A DNA stretch of 64,000 bases from Candidatus Latescibacterota bacterium (GTDB lineage Bacteria > JAAXHH01): NCBI GenBank assembly GCA_022823465.1, contig JAJEHX010000001.1:50329-114328 (forward strand). The letters are read 5' to 3'. The notes beneath the pieces were generated by a model. The model worked only from the letters and a program-made list of their open reading frames with translations, was not told the DNA's origin and ran no database searches. Position numbers and translations under genes: made by a program. Positions 10,863 through 20,240 of this stretch are shown one piece after another; position 1 is the stretch's first letter; each line of letters starts with the position of its first letter.

Positions 10863-13800
10863 TTACAGGGGGGTGTGACGATCGAAAGCCTTGATTTCCC
10901 GGTACTGTTCCTTAATGGGCTCGGCGATCGTCCGCCACACGAGAAACCGCTTCCTCAATACGGTGAAGAACCGGCGGTTGATCGTCTGCCACTGCGCCCG
11001 GTCGCCGCTTCGGCGGCGGATCACGATCAGGATGCGATACAGCCGTTCCTCCGGGACGGGTTCCAGTTGCAGCCGGACTTCCTGGCTGATGGCGAGGTCA
11101 TAGGGCGCCAGCCAGACGGCGGCCGCCACGTGATACGTATCGAAGGTATCGCCCGGTATCACGTCGAGCATGGCGCCCTCTGTGACGAAGTCCTCCGCCG
11201 AACTGTCTTCATGCGTCTTGAATACGTGGGTCAGATAACCCGAAAGAGGCAACGCTTCGGGGACGGTCACCGTGAACGGGAACTCGAATCGCCAGTCGTC
11301 TCCAACGGGCGGCGGCGGCGACCAGCGCCTCGTGACGTCCTCCACCGTCATGTCCGCGGCTTTCTTGGCGGGGTAGAGGGTGGACAGGAAGACCACGGCC
11401 ATGACGACCATCGTGGCATACACGGTCGACAGGGAGGAATAGTTGAGCGACAAGCCTCCCAGAAGGTCCCACTGCGACAGTGCCATGGTGATGATTTGGC
11501 CGGAAAGGTAGCCGAACACGGCGCCGAGGGTGGCAAATACGGCTGCTTCGGCGATGAACAGTGCGGCGACGTGGTTCGGCGCCAGGCCGACCGCGCTGTA
11601 CACGCCGATCTCCCGGAACCGTTCAAACACGGCGCCCATCATCGTGTTCAGCACCAGGAACGCGGCGATCAGCACAGGTATGATCAGGTTGGCCAGGCCC
11701 GACACCGAGGTCGCCCCCAGGGAACTGTAGACTTCGACCCCGTCTTCCATGCCCACGAATACGGCCAGAAGGACCCGCGACATGAAGGCCTCGACGGCGC
11801 CGCGCAACTGGTCCTCGTCGGCGAACCCCGAAACGGCCACCGAACGCGTGGAACCGTTCAGGTCGAGGGTCTGGCGGTAGGGCAGCACCAGCACGTTGCG
11901 GGACGGCAGATGTTCGGAAGCCTGGATTGTCGACATGAACACCTCGATGTCCATCTCGGTAAAGGTGCGGGTCATGGAAAAACTGGCGGGCATGACGCTC
12001 TCGTCGTCCATGTCCCGGTATGCGTCGAGCCCGTCGGAATCCAGCAGGCCGATCACGGTATATCGGCCGCCCAGGATCTCCACTTCGGCCAGGCCGACGT
12101 CTTCCGTCGTCACATCCAGCCTTTCGGCCAGTTCCGTGGGCAGCAGGCAGACCGCCCTCTCGTCCGGGGCAAACCAGCGGCCGCCCGGCACCAGGTAGCG
12201 GTCCAGGCCGGAAATGGCCGGTTCGCCGGAATGCAGTCCCAGGATGGACTGTACCGTGGTGGCGGTTCCCCGGCCCGGCGCGCGCAGGTCGATGTAGGGA
12301 CTGGTGAGGTCCTCGGGTTCGTACCACGAACGGGGCACCACGTCCGCCTGGCCGCCGAAGGCGTTTTCCACGTAGGGAAGGAAGGAAGTGGGCAGCGAGT
12401 GCCACGACAGACTGCGCATGAGGACACCGTTGTACGGCGGGGTGTTCTCGCGGTCCAGCGTGTAGAACTGGATACCGGTCCTGAAGGACGTAAACGACAG
12501 TACGGTGAAAGTAAGCAGCGTGAGCGTGACAGCGGTCAGCGCCGTGCGCATCTTCCGCTTGCGCAGGTTGGAAATCCCCAGGGAAATGGCCACGGCCGTG
12601 GCGCTCAGCCGGCCGATGTCCGCTTCGTGCAGGCCCGCGGCGGAACGGGTCAGGTTCTTCATCTCCGTGTCGAACCGTGTGACGAGCATGGTGATGATGA
12701 TCAGCGCCAGGGCCAGGATGATGAAGGCGAGGAAGACCATGTAAGGCGTCAGGCTGAGTTGGAAGGCGGGGTGCACGTTCTGCAGCAGCATGAAGACGGC
12801 GGCGAAGATGACGCCCACCGTGACCAGCCGCTTCCGTATGTCCGTGAACCCGAAGAACAGCCTTTCGAGGAAGAAGCAGAAGGGGACCAGCAGCATGAAG
12901 TAGAACACGATGCCGTCCACCGTATCGTCCGCGGCGTATCGCACGTCGGGATAGGCCCGCGTCTCGTAGCCCCACGCTTCCCTCGACCGTGCGGCGAACG
13001 TGTCGTAACGCCGGTCCTCAAGGGCTGCCCGGGCCGCCCGCAGCGCTTGCGTGCTCTCCTCGTGAAGTTCGGCGGCCCGGGCGTTGGTGACTCCGTGGTC
13101 CTCCAGTTTCGTGAGCCGCGCGCCGTTCAGCGACCACAGATCGAGGGCGCTCTGGTAGAAGGGGTAGGGGATCAGCCCCTGTACCGGATCGAAACCACGG
13201 CCCTGGGCCAGCGCCATGACGTCGTCGGATATGACTTCCGGCGGATCGTAGAGCCAGGACTCCGGCGTGTTGGTCAGCAGGTACTTGACGCCCAGGGGCC
13301 CTGTGCTCATGAACATCTTGACCCGGTCCCCGGGCCTGGCGAAAACCACCGCGGCGTTGGTCATCCAGTTTCCGAAGAAATCCTGGTCTTCCACGAAGGC
13401 CGCCCCGTACTTGCGCAGAGGACTGTTGTCGCGGCCCAGCACGGTCAGGTTGTCGAGGGCGACAAAGACGCCCGGGTCCACGATGTCGAAGAGGTTGATC
13501 TCCTCGCAGGGGAAGAGCACCTGGATGGTATTGTTCACCTTGGAGGAGTTCGGCACCGCGAGGGGGAAGGTGGCATTGCCCTCTTCACCCAGATCGGGGG
13601 CGTACACGACCCTGCCTTCGTCGTCGAGGCCGTAACTGCGCAAATCTATCGGGCCCCTGGTGTCCCTCACCATGGAAAAACGGAAGTGTCCCAGGGAGTC
13701 CGCGTGGGTGACCATGTATCCCCGCACGCCGCTGTGGCTCTGGTATCCCGGCTCATAGACCACCAGCGCGTCAGATACCGGGGTATTGGGCTTAAAGAAG

Positions 13801-15431
13801 TCCACGGTACGGTCGAACTCCAGGACCCGTCCTTCGATGTCGCGGCCCTCGTCCTTGAGGCGTATGGACTCGTCCACGTCGAAGGCCTCGGGGTCCGACA
13901 GCATGGCCGGCAGCAGCGTGCCGATCGTCCTGATCTGCCGGACCAGGTTGGGGAAATCGACGTGCTCGATCCGGTCGACGGGGGTATCGATGAGCAGCCT
14001 GTTGTCGTTCGCCGTGGCGAAGGTCATGCCGTGCAGTCCGGCGAGGGTGACCATCTCGTGATCGAAGGCCGGACCGGCGGGCATGTAGCTTTCCTGGGAC
14101 CGGAGGGAAGGGGTCAGCGTATTGAGATAAGGCGTGCGGCTCACTTCTTCATCGTAGACCCCGGCCATTTGTGCGTAATTCAGGTACCGGTCCGCGTAGG
14201 GTTCATACAGTTTATTCAGGTTAGAGGCGAAGAAGATGAAATCGCCAAAGCTGAACAGGCCGACCTGGTCCATCCTGCTGGTCAGGTCCAGGCCCAGGAA
14301 CAGGGCGAAGGGGATTCGGTCCGTTTGGGGTATGCGCTCCAGAAAGAAATCGTCGGTCCGATAGTGGCGGTCCAGGAAGTCGTTGATACCCTGAAGCCCG
14401 TGAAAATGGGCGGACGTGGCCAGGAACAGCACGGTGTATCCCGGCGGATGTACCCGAAGCACTTCCATCAACTCCAACATGGCGGCGATACCCCCGGCGC
14501 TCTCGGCGCCAGGCGCGAGACCCGGGACGACCGACATGGCGTCGTAGAAGGCGGAAAGCACGACGACGCGGTCCTTCCACTTCTCCGTACCGCCGGTTCC
14601 CGGTATGGGTTCGTCCCGGCCAGGTATCCACCCCATGACGTTCCAGGTCTCGGCCCGCTCCCAGGTCATGGTCCCCCTGATCGTCACGTCGACCATACCG
14701 GACCGCGCGGCCGCCAGGACCTCCGCCGCATGCTGGTCCGGGACCCAGAACCGCGGGACGTCGGCGGGCACGTCAAGGATCTTGCGCTGGGCCTGGTTGT
14801 TGGTCACGGCGCCGGGGCCGCTGTCGTAGAAGAGGACGGCCCGTGCGCCCAGCATACGCGCGTTGAGGTACTGATCGCGGCCGTCGAAATCGACCAGGAC
14901 GATACTTCCTTCGACCTCTTTCCCGTTGAAGGCCTGGAATTCGCCCCGGCTGCCGTAATGGAGGGGTCCCCTGATCCCGTCGGGAAAGGAATTAAGCCGC
15001 ACCAGGTTGGGCCAGAACTGGTACACCGGGATTTCGGTTTCCGCGGAATCGTGGATGGAAAGCGTGAAGCCGTGGTCGATCGGCGTAGACACGGTGAAGG
15101 TATCGATGGCAACCTCGGACAGGCCCCCGGTGCGGAAGGCGTCCGCCACGTACTCCATGGCCGCGTGGTTCCCGGGGTAGCCGACGACGCGCGACGGGTG
15201 TTCGCTCATCGCCCGGACGTGGGCTTCGACGCCCTCCAGGGTGACGATTTCGGAGACTTCCTCCAGGGATACCGGAGCTTCCGCAAGGGGCCGGGGCGTA
15301 ACGTCATCGGGAAGCGAGACGATTCTCAGGATCACGTGCTCCGTGATCCAGGCCGGACCGGCCACGGCCACGGCGAGGAAGAGCAGGACGCCCACGACAA
15401 GAAAGAAGTATCCGAATATCCGCGAATACAC
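10863..15431 (-). CDS. Giant membrane protein: degenerate M28-type peptidase domain fused to FtsX/MacB-type permease
   Basis: A 1522-residue fusion. Order: TM helix (about 6-25); PA-like segment (about 150-250); M28-aminopeptidase-like domain (about 285-505); a beta-rich stretch; three TM helices (about 840-915); then an FtsX/MacB-type core with one TM (about 963-983), a large periplasmic domain, three TMs (about 1245-1353, motif ERFREIGVYSAVGL) and a 150-residue C-terminal tail. The peptidase-like part lacks four expected metal positions: FYD replaces HxD, GAES replaces the GADDN-type motif, the EE pair is HF, and the last histidine position is D. It probably binds rather than cleaves. No ABC ATPase gene is nearby. 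The GTG start is one base after the upstream stop, implying coupled translation. Confidence 0.8.
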   Translation of the reverse strand: MYSRIFGYFFLVVGVLLFLAVAVAGPAWITEHVILRIVSLPDDVTPRPLAEAPVSLEEVSEIVTLEGVEAHVRAMSEHPSRVVGYPGNHAAMEYVADAFRTGGLSEVAIDTFTVSTPIDHGFTLSIHDSAETEIPVYQFWPNLVRLNSFPDGIRGPLHYGSRGEFQAFNGKEVEGSIVLVDFDGRDQYLNARMLGARAVLFYDSGPGAVTNNQAQRKILDVPADVPRFWVPDQHAAEVLAAARSGMVDVTIRGTMTWERAETWNVMGWIPGRDEPIPGTGGTEKWKDRVVVLSAFYDAMSVVPGLAPGAESAGGIAAMLELMEVLRVHPPGYTVLFLATSAHFHGLQGINDFLDRHYRTDDFFLERIPQTDRIPFALFLGLDLTSRMDQVGLFSFGDFIFFASNLNKLYEPYADRYLNYAQMAGVYDEEVSRTPYLNTLTPSLRSQESYMPAGPAFDHEMVTLAGLHGMTFATANDNRLLIDTPVDRIEHVDFPNLVRQIRTIGTLLPAMLSDPEAFDVDESIRLKDEGRDIEGRVLEFDRTVDFFKPNTPVSDALVVYEPGYQSHSGVRGYMVTHADSLGHFRFSMVRDTRGPIDLRSYGLDDEGRVVYAPDLGEEGNATFPLAVPNSSKVNNTIQVLFPCEEINLFDIVDPGVFVALDNLTVLGRDNSPLRKYGAAFVEDQDFFGNWMTNAAVVFARPGDRVKMFMSTGPLGVKYLLTNTPESWLYDPPEVISDDVMALAQGRGFDPVQGLIPYPFYQSALDLWSLNGARLTKLEDHGVTNARAAELHEESTQALRAARAALEDRRYDTFAARSREAWGYETRAYPDVRYAADDTVDGIVFYFMLLVPFCFFLERLFFGFTDIRKRLVTVGVIFAAVFMLLQNVHPAFQLSLTPYMVFLAFIILALALIIITMLVTRFDTEMKNLTRSAAGLHEADIGRLSATAVAISLGISNLRKRKMRTALTAVTLTLLTFTVLSFTSFRTGIQFYTLDRENTPPYNGVLMRSLSWHSLPTSFLPYVENAFGGQADVVPRSWYEPEDLTSPYIDLRAPGRGTATTVQSILGLHSGEPAISGLDRYLVPGGRWFAPDERAVCLLPTELAERLDVTTEDVGLAEVEILGGRYTVIGLLDSDGLDAYRDMDDESVMPASFSMTRTFTEMDIEVFMSTIQASEHLPSRNVLVLPYRQTLDLNGSTRSVAVSGFADEDQLRGAVEAFMSRVLLAVFVGMEDGVEVYSSLGATSVSGLANLIIPVLIAAFLVLNTMMGAVFERFREIGVYSAVGLAPNHVAALFIAEAAVFATLGAVFGYLSGQIITMALSQWDLLGGLSLNYSSLSTVYATMVVMAVVFLSTLYPAKKAADMTVEDVTRRWSPPPPVGDDWRFEFPFTVTVPEALPLSGYLTHVFKTHEDSSAEDFVTEGAMLDVIPGDTFDTYHVAAAVWLAPYDLAISQEVRLQLEPVPEERLYRILIVIRRRSGDRAQWQTINRRFFTVLRKRFLVWRTIAEPIKEQYREIKAFDRHTPL

Positions 15432-15432
15432 G

Positions 15433-17427
15433 CTAGTCTATCCCGTAGATATGATGCCCCGCGTGGGGAAACCATATGTAATCCACGATCATGGAGATGA
15501 CCACGCCGGTGGCCACGCCGAAGATCAGGCCCAGAAAGAAGGGCTGCCCCTTTCGGTACAGCTCGATCCCGCCGACCCACATCATGATGCTCTTGATGAT
15601 CCAGCAGACGAACATGGACGACACGATCGCCCGGGCGGGCCAGGAGTACGAAAGGAAGAAACCGAGGGGGTGCAGCGGCCAGCCGGGTAGCCTGGCCCTC
15701 AGGGTCATGAGCAGGAACATGAGCGATCCACCCACCATGAAGAACATCAGCCTCGCCGTATCGGGACCGAAGGGATCCCGCATCTTGGTGAGCGTTTCGT
15801 TGTAGGGGATGGTCGATCCGATCCTTCCGAACCACCAGCCGTTGGTAAACTGGCGCGTGCCCTGGTCGAACCCCAGGTAGATCGTCCAGATCAGCGAAAT
15901 CACCACGCCGATCACCGCGGCGGCCAGGATTGACCAGCCCAGGCCCCGGTGCCAGCGCGTGCCGATCTCGGAGAGCTTGGCCACCTGCATGAAGGCGGGC
16001 ATGAAGGTCGATTTGATTTCGCTCACGGGCCCGTAAGTCTGGGCCATGGCCGTCATGGTGGACATGGACAGATTGGCCGACCCGACCGAATAGAAAACCA
16101 GCACCTGGGCGATCATGGGCGAACGCACATAGGGCAGCCCGGCTTCGGCGATGATGCGGGAGACTCCGATATAGATGACGAATACCCCCACGAGGAGGAA
16201 CACGGCGATGGGCGCGCTCATGCCCAGTTGGTTCAACCAGACCACCCCGTAGACGAACCCGCCCAGGAAGCCGAAGACCGCAACCCGGTAGGGCAGCATT
16301 TCGTCCGAGTCGTCCAGGTCCGATCTGCGGCCCAAGGCCTGGGAGACCACGGCGCGGATATGGAACCTGGCCCGCCAGAGTCCCCAGCCCACGAACATGA
16401 TGAACGCCCCCATGTTCTGCCAGTCCAGCATGGGATGGATCGAAGTGTAATTGTCTCTTCCCGGGATGTCGTACCCGATCCGTTGGGCGATGCCCACCTG
16501 GATGATCCCGATCATGTAGAACACCCAGAATCCGGCCAGTACGTCCAGGTTGACGAAGTAGGAAATGCCGAGGATGGCCGGGCGGAAGTTGATTTCCAGC
16601 GGAGGGAACCCCTCCCCGAAGACGATGGGCGGCGCAGACCCGAAATAGGGAAACTGGGGCACGACCGGCGTGAAGTACCCGACAATGTTGTACATCATGA
16701 CGCAGAAGGGGATGGAAAACCCGATCCAGAACCGTTTCTCCGAAAGAAAGGCCGGCACGCGGCCCGGTGATTCCATGCCCCGGGTCAGGGCGAGGGGGAT
16801 CTGCATCATGGGAAAGACCAGTTTCTCGTGTTCCACCCACTGGCGCCTCAGAATAACCACGAGACACAGTCCCATGAAGATGATCGGGACGATAAGGGTC
16901 AGCCACCAGAACAGGGGAATGCCCCAGACGCTCCAGGGGATGGACTCACCGGGCGGGATGCCGTCGACGAACCAGGTCAGCGCGTTGCCCTGGTTGGTGA
17001 CGTTCGCCCAGGGCTTCAGGTAGGGGTAGAAGTATTCGGCCCACTGGTTCTCGGGCGTCGCCAGCAGGTTGGGGGCCATGAGTGTGGAGATGAATGGCGC
17101 GCCCATGCCGTTGGTCGACAGCCCGGAAGCCGCCATGCCCATGGCCAGGGGAATCACGAACTCATAGGGCGTCAGCGCCCAGTCTTTCTTCCACCGGGCG
17201 AGCATCACGTTGAAGAGGATGAGGTAAGCGAAGGCCAGGAAAAGCGCGCCGATATGAAGATGGTCCGCGCCCAGTTGGGACGAGGCCATCGTGTACTGGA
17301 AATAGGGGACGATCAGGGATATCAGGACGACGCTCAACAGTCCCAGGAGGATGGATCTCGGCGTAATGATCCGGGTCGCGGTCGTCTGGACAGCGGTGGC
17401 GGAAGCACTTTGCTGGACTGAAGCCAT
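15433..17427 (-). CDS. DUF6785-like multi-pass transporter (paralogue 1)
   Basis: A 664-residue membrane protein with about 14 hydrophobic helices. I recognise the family only as the large OPT-like group annotated DUF6785/DUF6784. Signs are RRQWVEHEKLVFPMMQIPLA, NFRPAILGISYFVNLDVL and a C-terminus GWPLHPLGFFLSYSW...IELYRKGQPFFLG...DYIWFP. The C-terminal block is clearly shared with the protein at 24417-26414, so the two are paralogues. It is the first gene of the six-gene minus-strand run, and its stop is one base before the M28/FtsX fusion start. Transport of peptides or small organic acids is inference only. Confidence 0.75.
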   Translation of the reverse strand: MASVQQSASATAVQTTATRIITPRSILLGLLSVVLISLIVPYFQYTMASSQLGADHLHIGALFLAFAYLILFNVMLARWKKDWALTPYEFVIPLAMGMAASGLSTNGMGAPFISTLMAPNLLATPENQWAEYFYPYLKPWANVTNQGNALTWFVDGIPPGESIPWSVWGIPLFWWLTLIVPIIFMGLCLVVILRRQWVEHEKLVFPMMQIPLALTRGMESPGRVPAFLSEKRFWIGFSIPFCVMMYNIVGYFTPVVPQFPYFGSAPPIVFGEGFPPLEINFRPAILGISYFVNLDVLAGFWVFYMIGIIQVGIAQRIGYDIPGRDNYTSIHPMLDWQNMGAFIMFVGWGLWRARFHIRAVVSQALGRRSDLDDSDEMLPYRVAVFGFLGGFVYGVVWLNQLGMSAPIAVFLLVGVFVIYIGVSRIIAEAGLPYVRSPMIAQVLVFYSVGSANLSMSTMTAMAQTYGPVSEIKSTFMPAFMQVAKLSEIGTRWHRGLGWSILAAAVIGVVISLIWTIYLGFDQGTRQFTNGWWFGRIGSTIPYNETLTKMRDPFGPDTARLMFFMVGGSLMFLLMTLRARLPGWPLHPLGFFLSYSWPARAIVSSMFVCWIIKSIMMWVGGIELYRKGQPFFLGLIFGVATGVVISMIVDYIWFPHAGHHIYGID

Positions 17428-17492
17428 GGAATAGGCGGGGAACGGAAAACGCGATGTTTGAGCAATGGTGCAAAATGAGAAAATGGGTCCAG

Positions 17493-17523
17493 ATTATGTA
17501 AGGGCGCGCGCCGGATAAGTCAA
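17493..17523 (-). promoter_or_regulatory. Putative promoter of the six-gene minus-strand operon
   Basis: Read on the minus strand, TTGACT (17518-17523) is followed after 19 bases by CATAAT (17493-17498), a five-of-six -10 match. It lies about 65 bases before the ATG at 17427 and faces away from the promoter at 17580. The long spacer lowers confidence. Confidence 0.4.
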
Positions 17524-17579
17524 AGAAAAACAACGGTCTTGGAGGTCCTGCGACTCCACCGGACTGACCGTTTTCGTGG

Positions 17580-17608
17580 TTGACACATTTCCGGTTTTCG
17601 GGGATATT
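17580..17608 (+). promoter_or_regulatory. Putative promoter of the MMPL-bsh gene group
   Basis: A perfect TTGACA (17580-17585) and GATATT (17603-17608, four of six) are separated by 17 bases. The expected transcript start near 17615 lies 34 bases before the GTG chosen for the MMPL gene. This also argues against using the TTG at 17580 as a start codon, because that TTG is inside the -35 element. Confidence 0.6.
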
Positions 17609-17648
17609 TCCATACCTTGAAGCGCCCGTTTTCAGCAAGGACTTAATC

Positions 17649-20189
17649 GTGAAGGCCGAGACCAGAGCCGCCGTAGACCGTTGCCTGAACAGGTATGTCG
17701 CCTTCATCTGCCGTCATCCGGGAAAGATCCTGCCGGGCGCGCTGCTGACGGCTCTCCTTTCCTTCCATTTCGCTTCCGGGTTGCAGTTGAAAACCGACTT
17801 CGTGGAGTTGCTGCCCGAAGGTTACCGCAGTGTAGACGACATCCACCGTCTCACGGAACGCGTCGGCGGCATCGGCAACCTGACCGTCGTCATTGAAACG
17901 GAAGACCTGGCCTCCGCCCAGCGGTTCGCCGACGACCTGGCCGAACGGATAAGCACCGATCTGCCGGAAGGATACGTCCGCTACATCGAGTACCGGGTAG
18001 ATGACGAGAAGCGGTTCTACGAAGACCACAAGTACCTGTACGCGGACCTGGAGGACCTGGAGGAGATTCAAAGCCGCCTCAGCCGGCAGATTCTGAAGAA
18101 GAAACTGGAGCAGAACCCCCTGTTCGTTTCCGAGGAAGACCTCGGCCTGGAAGTCGAAGACGAACCGTTCACCGTGAGCGACCTGGAGGAGAAGTACGGT
18201 AAAATAGCGTCAGAGAAGCTGGACAAGTGGATAGACGGCTATTTCACGGGGAGCGACGAGCAGGGACAATTCCTTGTCATGGTCCTGAAACCATTTGGAT
18301 CTTCCACCGGCGTATCCTTCTCGCGGGACCTGTGCGAGCGTGTTCTGGCTATTGTGGACGGGCTCGACCCCACCACCTATCACCCCTCGCTGAAGGTCGG
18401 TCTCACCGGCAAGTACCGCCTGATCCTGGACCAGTACTCCTCTGTTCAGCGGGAGATCTTCTCGTCCGCCGCTTTTACGCTGACCCTGGTCGCCCTGGCC
18501 ATCTTTATCTACTTCCGGACCATCGTCCCCGTCATCAACATTACACTGGTCGTGGTGATCGGCATCCTCTGGACGTTCTGCATCACATACTTCCACATCG
18601 GCTATCTCAACATGCAGACCGCCTTCCTGGGCGCCATCATCGTGGGAAACGGGATCAACTACGGCCTGATTCTGATGGCCAGGTACAAGGAAGAAAGGCT
18701 GCGGGGGGCAAACGCCCGGGACGGCGTTCAGATCGCCTTCCGCAATACCCTGGCGGCGACGGTCACCTCGGCGGCGTCTACCGGGCTCGCCTACGGAACG
18801 CTTATGATCACCGATTTCCGGGGCTTCAACCACTTCGGGTTCATCGGCGGTCTGGGGATGCTGCTGTGCTGGCTATCGACCTTCTCCGTGTTGCCCGCAC
18901 TGCTGATGTTGTGGGACCGTATCGAATTCGGACGGAAGACTTGGATCCGGAAGGCCTCGCGGGGCAGTGGCATGACCCGCCTCGCCAACGTGGTACAAAG
19001 GACGCCGCGCGCCGTGGTAGGCACGAGCATTTCCCTGATCCTGCTGTCCGCCGCCCTGCTGGTGTGGTGGCTTCCGAATTCCTTCGAATACGATTTCTCG
19101 AAACTGCGGAACGAACCCCGGGGCGACACCTACGAACGCATCCTGAACCACCGCGTCAACGCCCTGTTCGGCATATCGCAATCGCCGGCTGTCATCCTGG
19201 CGGACCGCCTGGACCAGGTGCCGGACATTCGGAGGGCCGTACTCGATAAGAAAGAAGCGGAAAAGGAAGTCCCGAACCCGACTATAGACCGCGTGCGGAC
19301 CATTTTCGACCTGCTTCCGGAGGACCAGGAGGACAAGATCGACGTCCTCTGGGACATCGAGTACATGCTAGACACGAATCCGCCCGATGAGCTCGGCATC
19401 CCGCCCGACCAGCTCGCCCGGATCAATGAATTTCGCGACAATCTGAGCCTGGAAGAGATCACCGTGGACGACCTGCCCCAGGCACTCACGCGGCCCTTCG
19501 AGGAGCGGGACGGTACAGTGGGCAGACTGGTCTACGTCTACCCGCGTTCGGACGCCGGGCTCTGGAACGGCAGGAACCTGATCCGGTTCGCGGAGGTTGT
19601 GCGTTCCAATCCCCTGCCGAACGACGAAGTCATCTACTCATCCGGAGAGGCCGTGGTATTCGCCGACATGCTGAAGGCCGTGGACCGCGACGGCCCCATC
19701 GCCACGGTCGCCTGCTTCGTCGGCGTGATCGCGCTCCTCCTGCTGGCCTTCCGCAGCATCCACGCGTCGGTAGTGATCCTGGCCTCCCTGCTGGGCGGCA
19801 TGCTGGTCATGGGCGGAGTCATCGTCGCCTTCGACATCAAGGTCAACTTCTTCAATTTCATCGTCATACCCACTACGCTGGGAATCGGCGTGGACTACAG
19901 CGTGAACCTGTACCAACGCTACCGCCTTGACGGACACGGTTCCATCCATAATATGGTTAAACACACGGGCGCGGCCCTGATCATGTGTTCGTCCACGACG
20001 CTGATCGGGTATACCTCGCTCATGCTGACTTCCAACCGGGGCCTGCATTCCTTCGGAATCATGGCCAACGTGGGGGAAATCGCCACGCTGACGACAGCCC
20101 TGATCGCGCTGCCCGCCTATCTGCTCATCATGGAAAAGCGGATGGGAAACAAGACGACGGGACCGCGTGAACCGGTCCACGCCGCGTGA
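17649..20189 (+). CDS. MMPL/RND-family membrane transporter
   Basis: An 846-residue export-type protein with two repeats of one TM helix, a large periplasmic loop and a five- to six-helix bundle. The first TM is at about 26-44, the bundles at about 272-430 and 683-830. The first loop contains LKTDFVELLPEG, and the bundles carry GNGINYGLILMARYKEE and GIGVDYSVNLYQRYRLDG, as in sterol-sensing/MMPL exporters of lipids or hopanoids. I start at the GTG at 17649, with AAGGA 7 bases upstream. Only 51 bases separate it from bshC, so co-transcription with the bacillithiol genes is likely, though a shared function is unproven. Confidence 0.87.
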   Translation: MKAETRAAVDRCLNRYVAFICRHPGKILPGALLTALLSFHFASGLQLKTDFVELLPEGYRSVDDIHRLTERVGGIGNLTVVIETEDLASAQRFADDLAERISTDLPEGYVRYIEYRVDDEKRFYEDHKYLYADLEDLEEIQSRLSRQILKKKLEQNPLFVSEEDLGLEVEDEPFTVSDLEEKYGKIASEKLDKWIDGYFTGSDEQGQFLVMVLKPFGSSTGVSFSRDLCERVLAIVDGLDPTTYHPSLKVGLTGKYRLILDQYSSVQREIFSSAAFTLTLVALAIFIYFRTIVPVINITLVVVIGILWTFCITYFHIGYLNMQTAFLGAIIVGNGINYGLILMARYKEERLRGANARDGVQIAFRNTLAATVTSAASTGLAYGTLMITDFRGFNHFGFIGGLGMLLCWLSTFSVLPALLMLWDRIEFGRKTWIRKASRGSGMTRLANVVQRTPRAVVGTSISLILLSAALLVWWLPNSFEYDFSKLRNEPRGDTYERILNHRVNALFGISQSPAVILADRLDQVPDIRRAVLDKKEAEKEVPNPTIDRVRTIFDLLPEDQEDKIDVLWDIEYMLDTNPPDELGIPPDQLARINEFRDNLSLEEITVDDLPQALTRPFEERDGTVGRLVYVYPRSDAGLWNGRNLIRFAEVVRSNPLPNDEVIYSSGEAVVFADMLKAVDRDGPIATVACFVGVIALLLLAFRSIHASVVILASLLGGMLVMGGVIVAFDIKVNFFNFIVIPTTLGIGVDYSVNLYQRYRLDGHGSIHNMVKHTGAALIMCSSTTLIGYTSLMLTSNRGLHSFGIMANVGEIATLTTALIALPAYLLIMEKRMGNKTTGPREPVHAA

Positions 20190-20240
20190 TAACGCCTTCG
20201 CAGTCGTACCGTCAGGGAATGGTCGAACAAGGCCGGTCAT

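Noticed and set aside
10362..15500. A 1712-codon open frame on the plus strand
   Set aside because: It is antisense to the M28/FtsX and amidohydrolase genes. Its translation is histidine-, arginine- and glycine-rich with no family pattern, the usual shadow of a GC-rich gene.
17580..17648. TTG at 17580 as the start of the MMPL gene
   Set aside because: This TTG is part of a -35 promoter box, and the GTG at 17649 has a proper Shine-Dalgarno and begins the conserved N-terminus.
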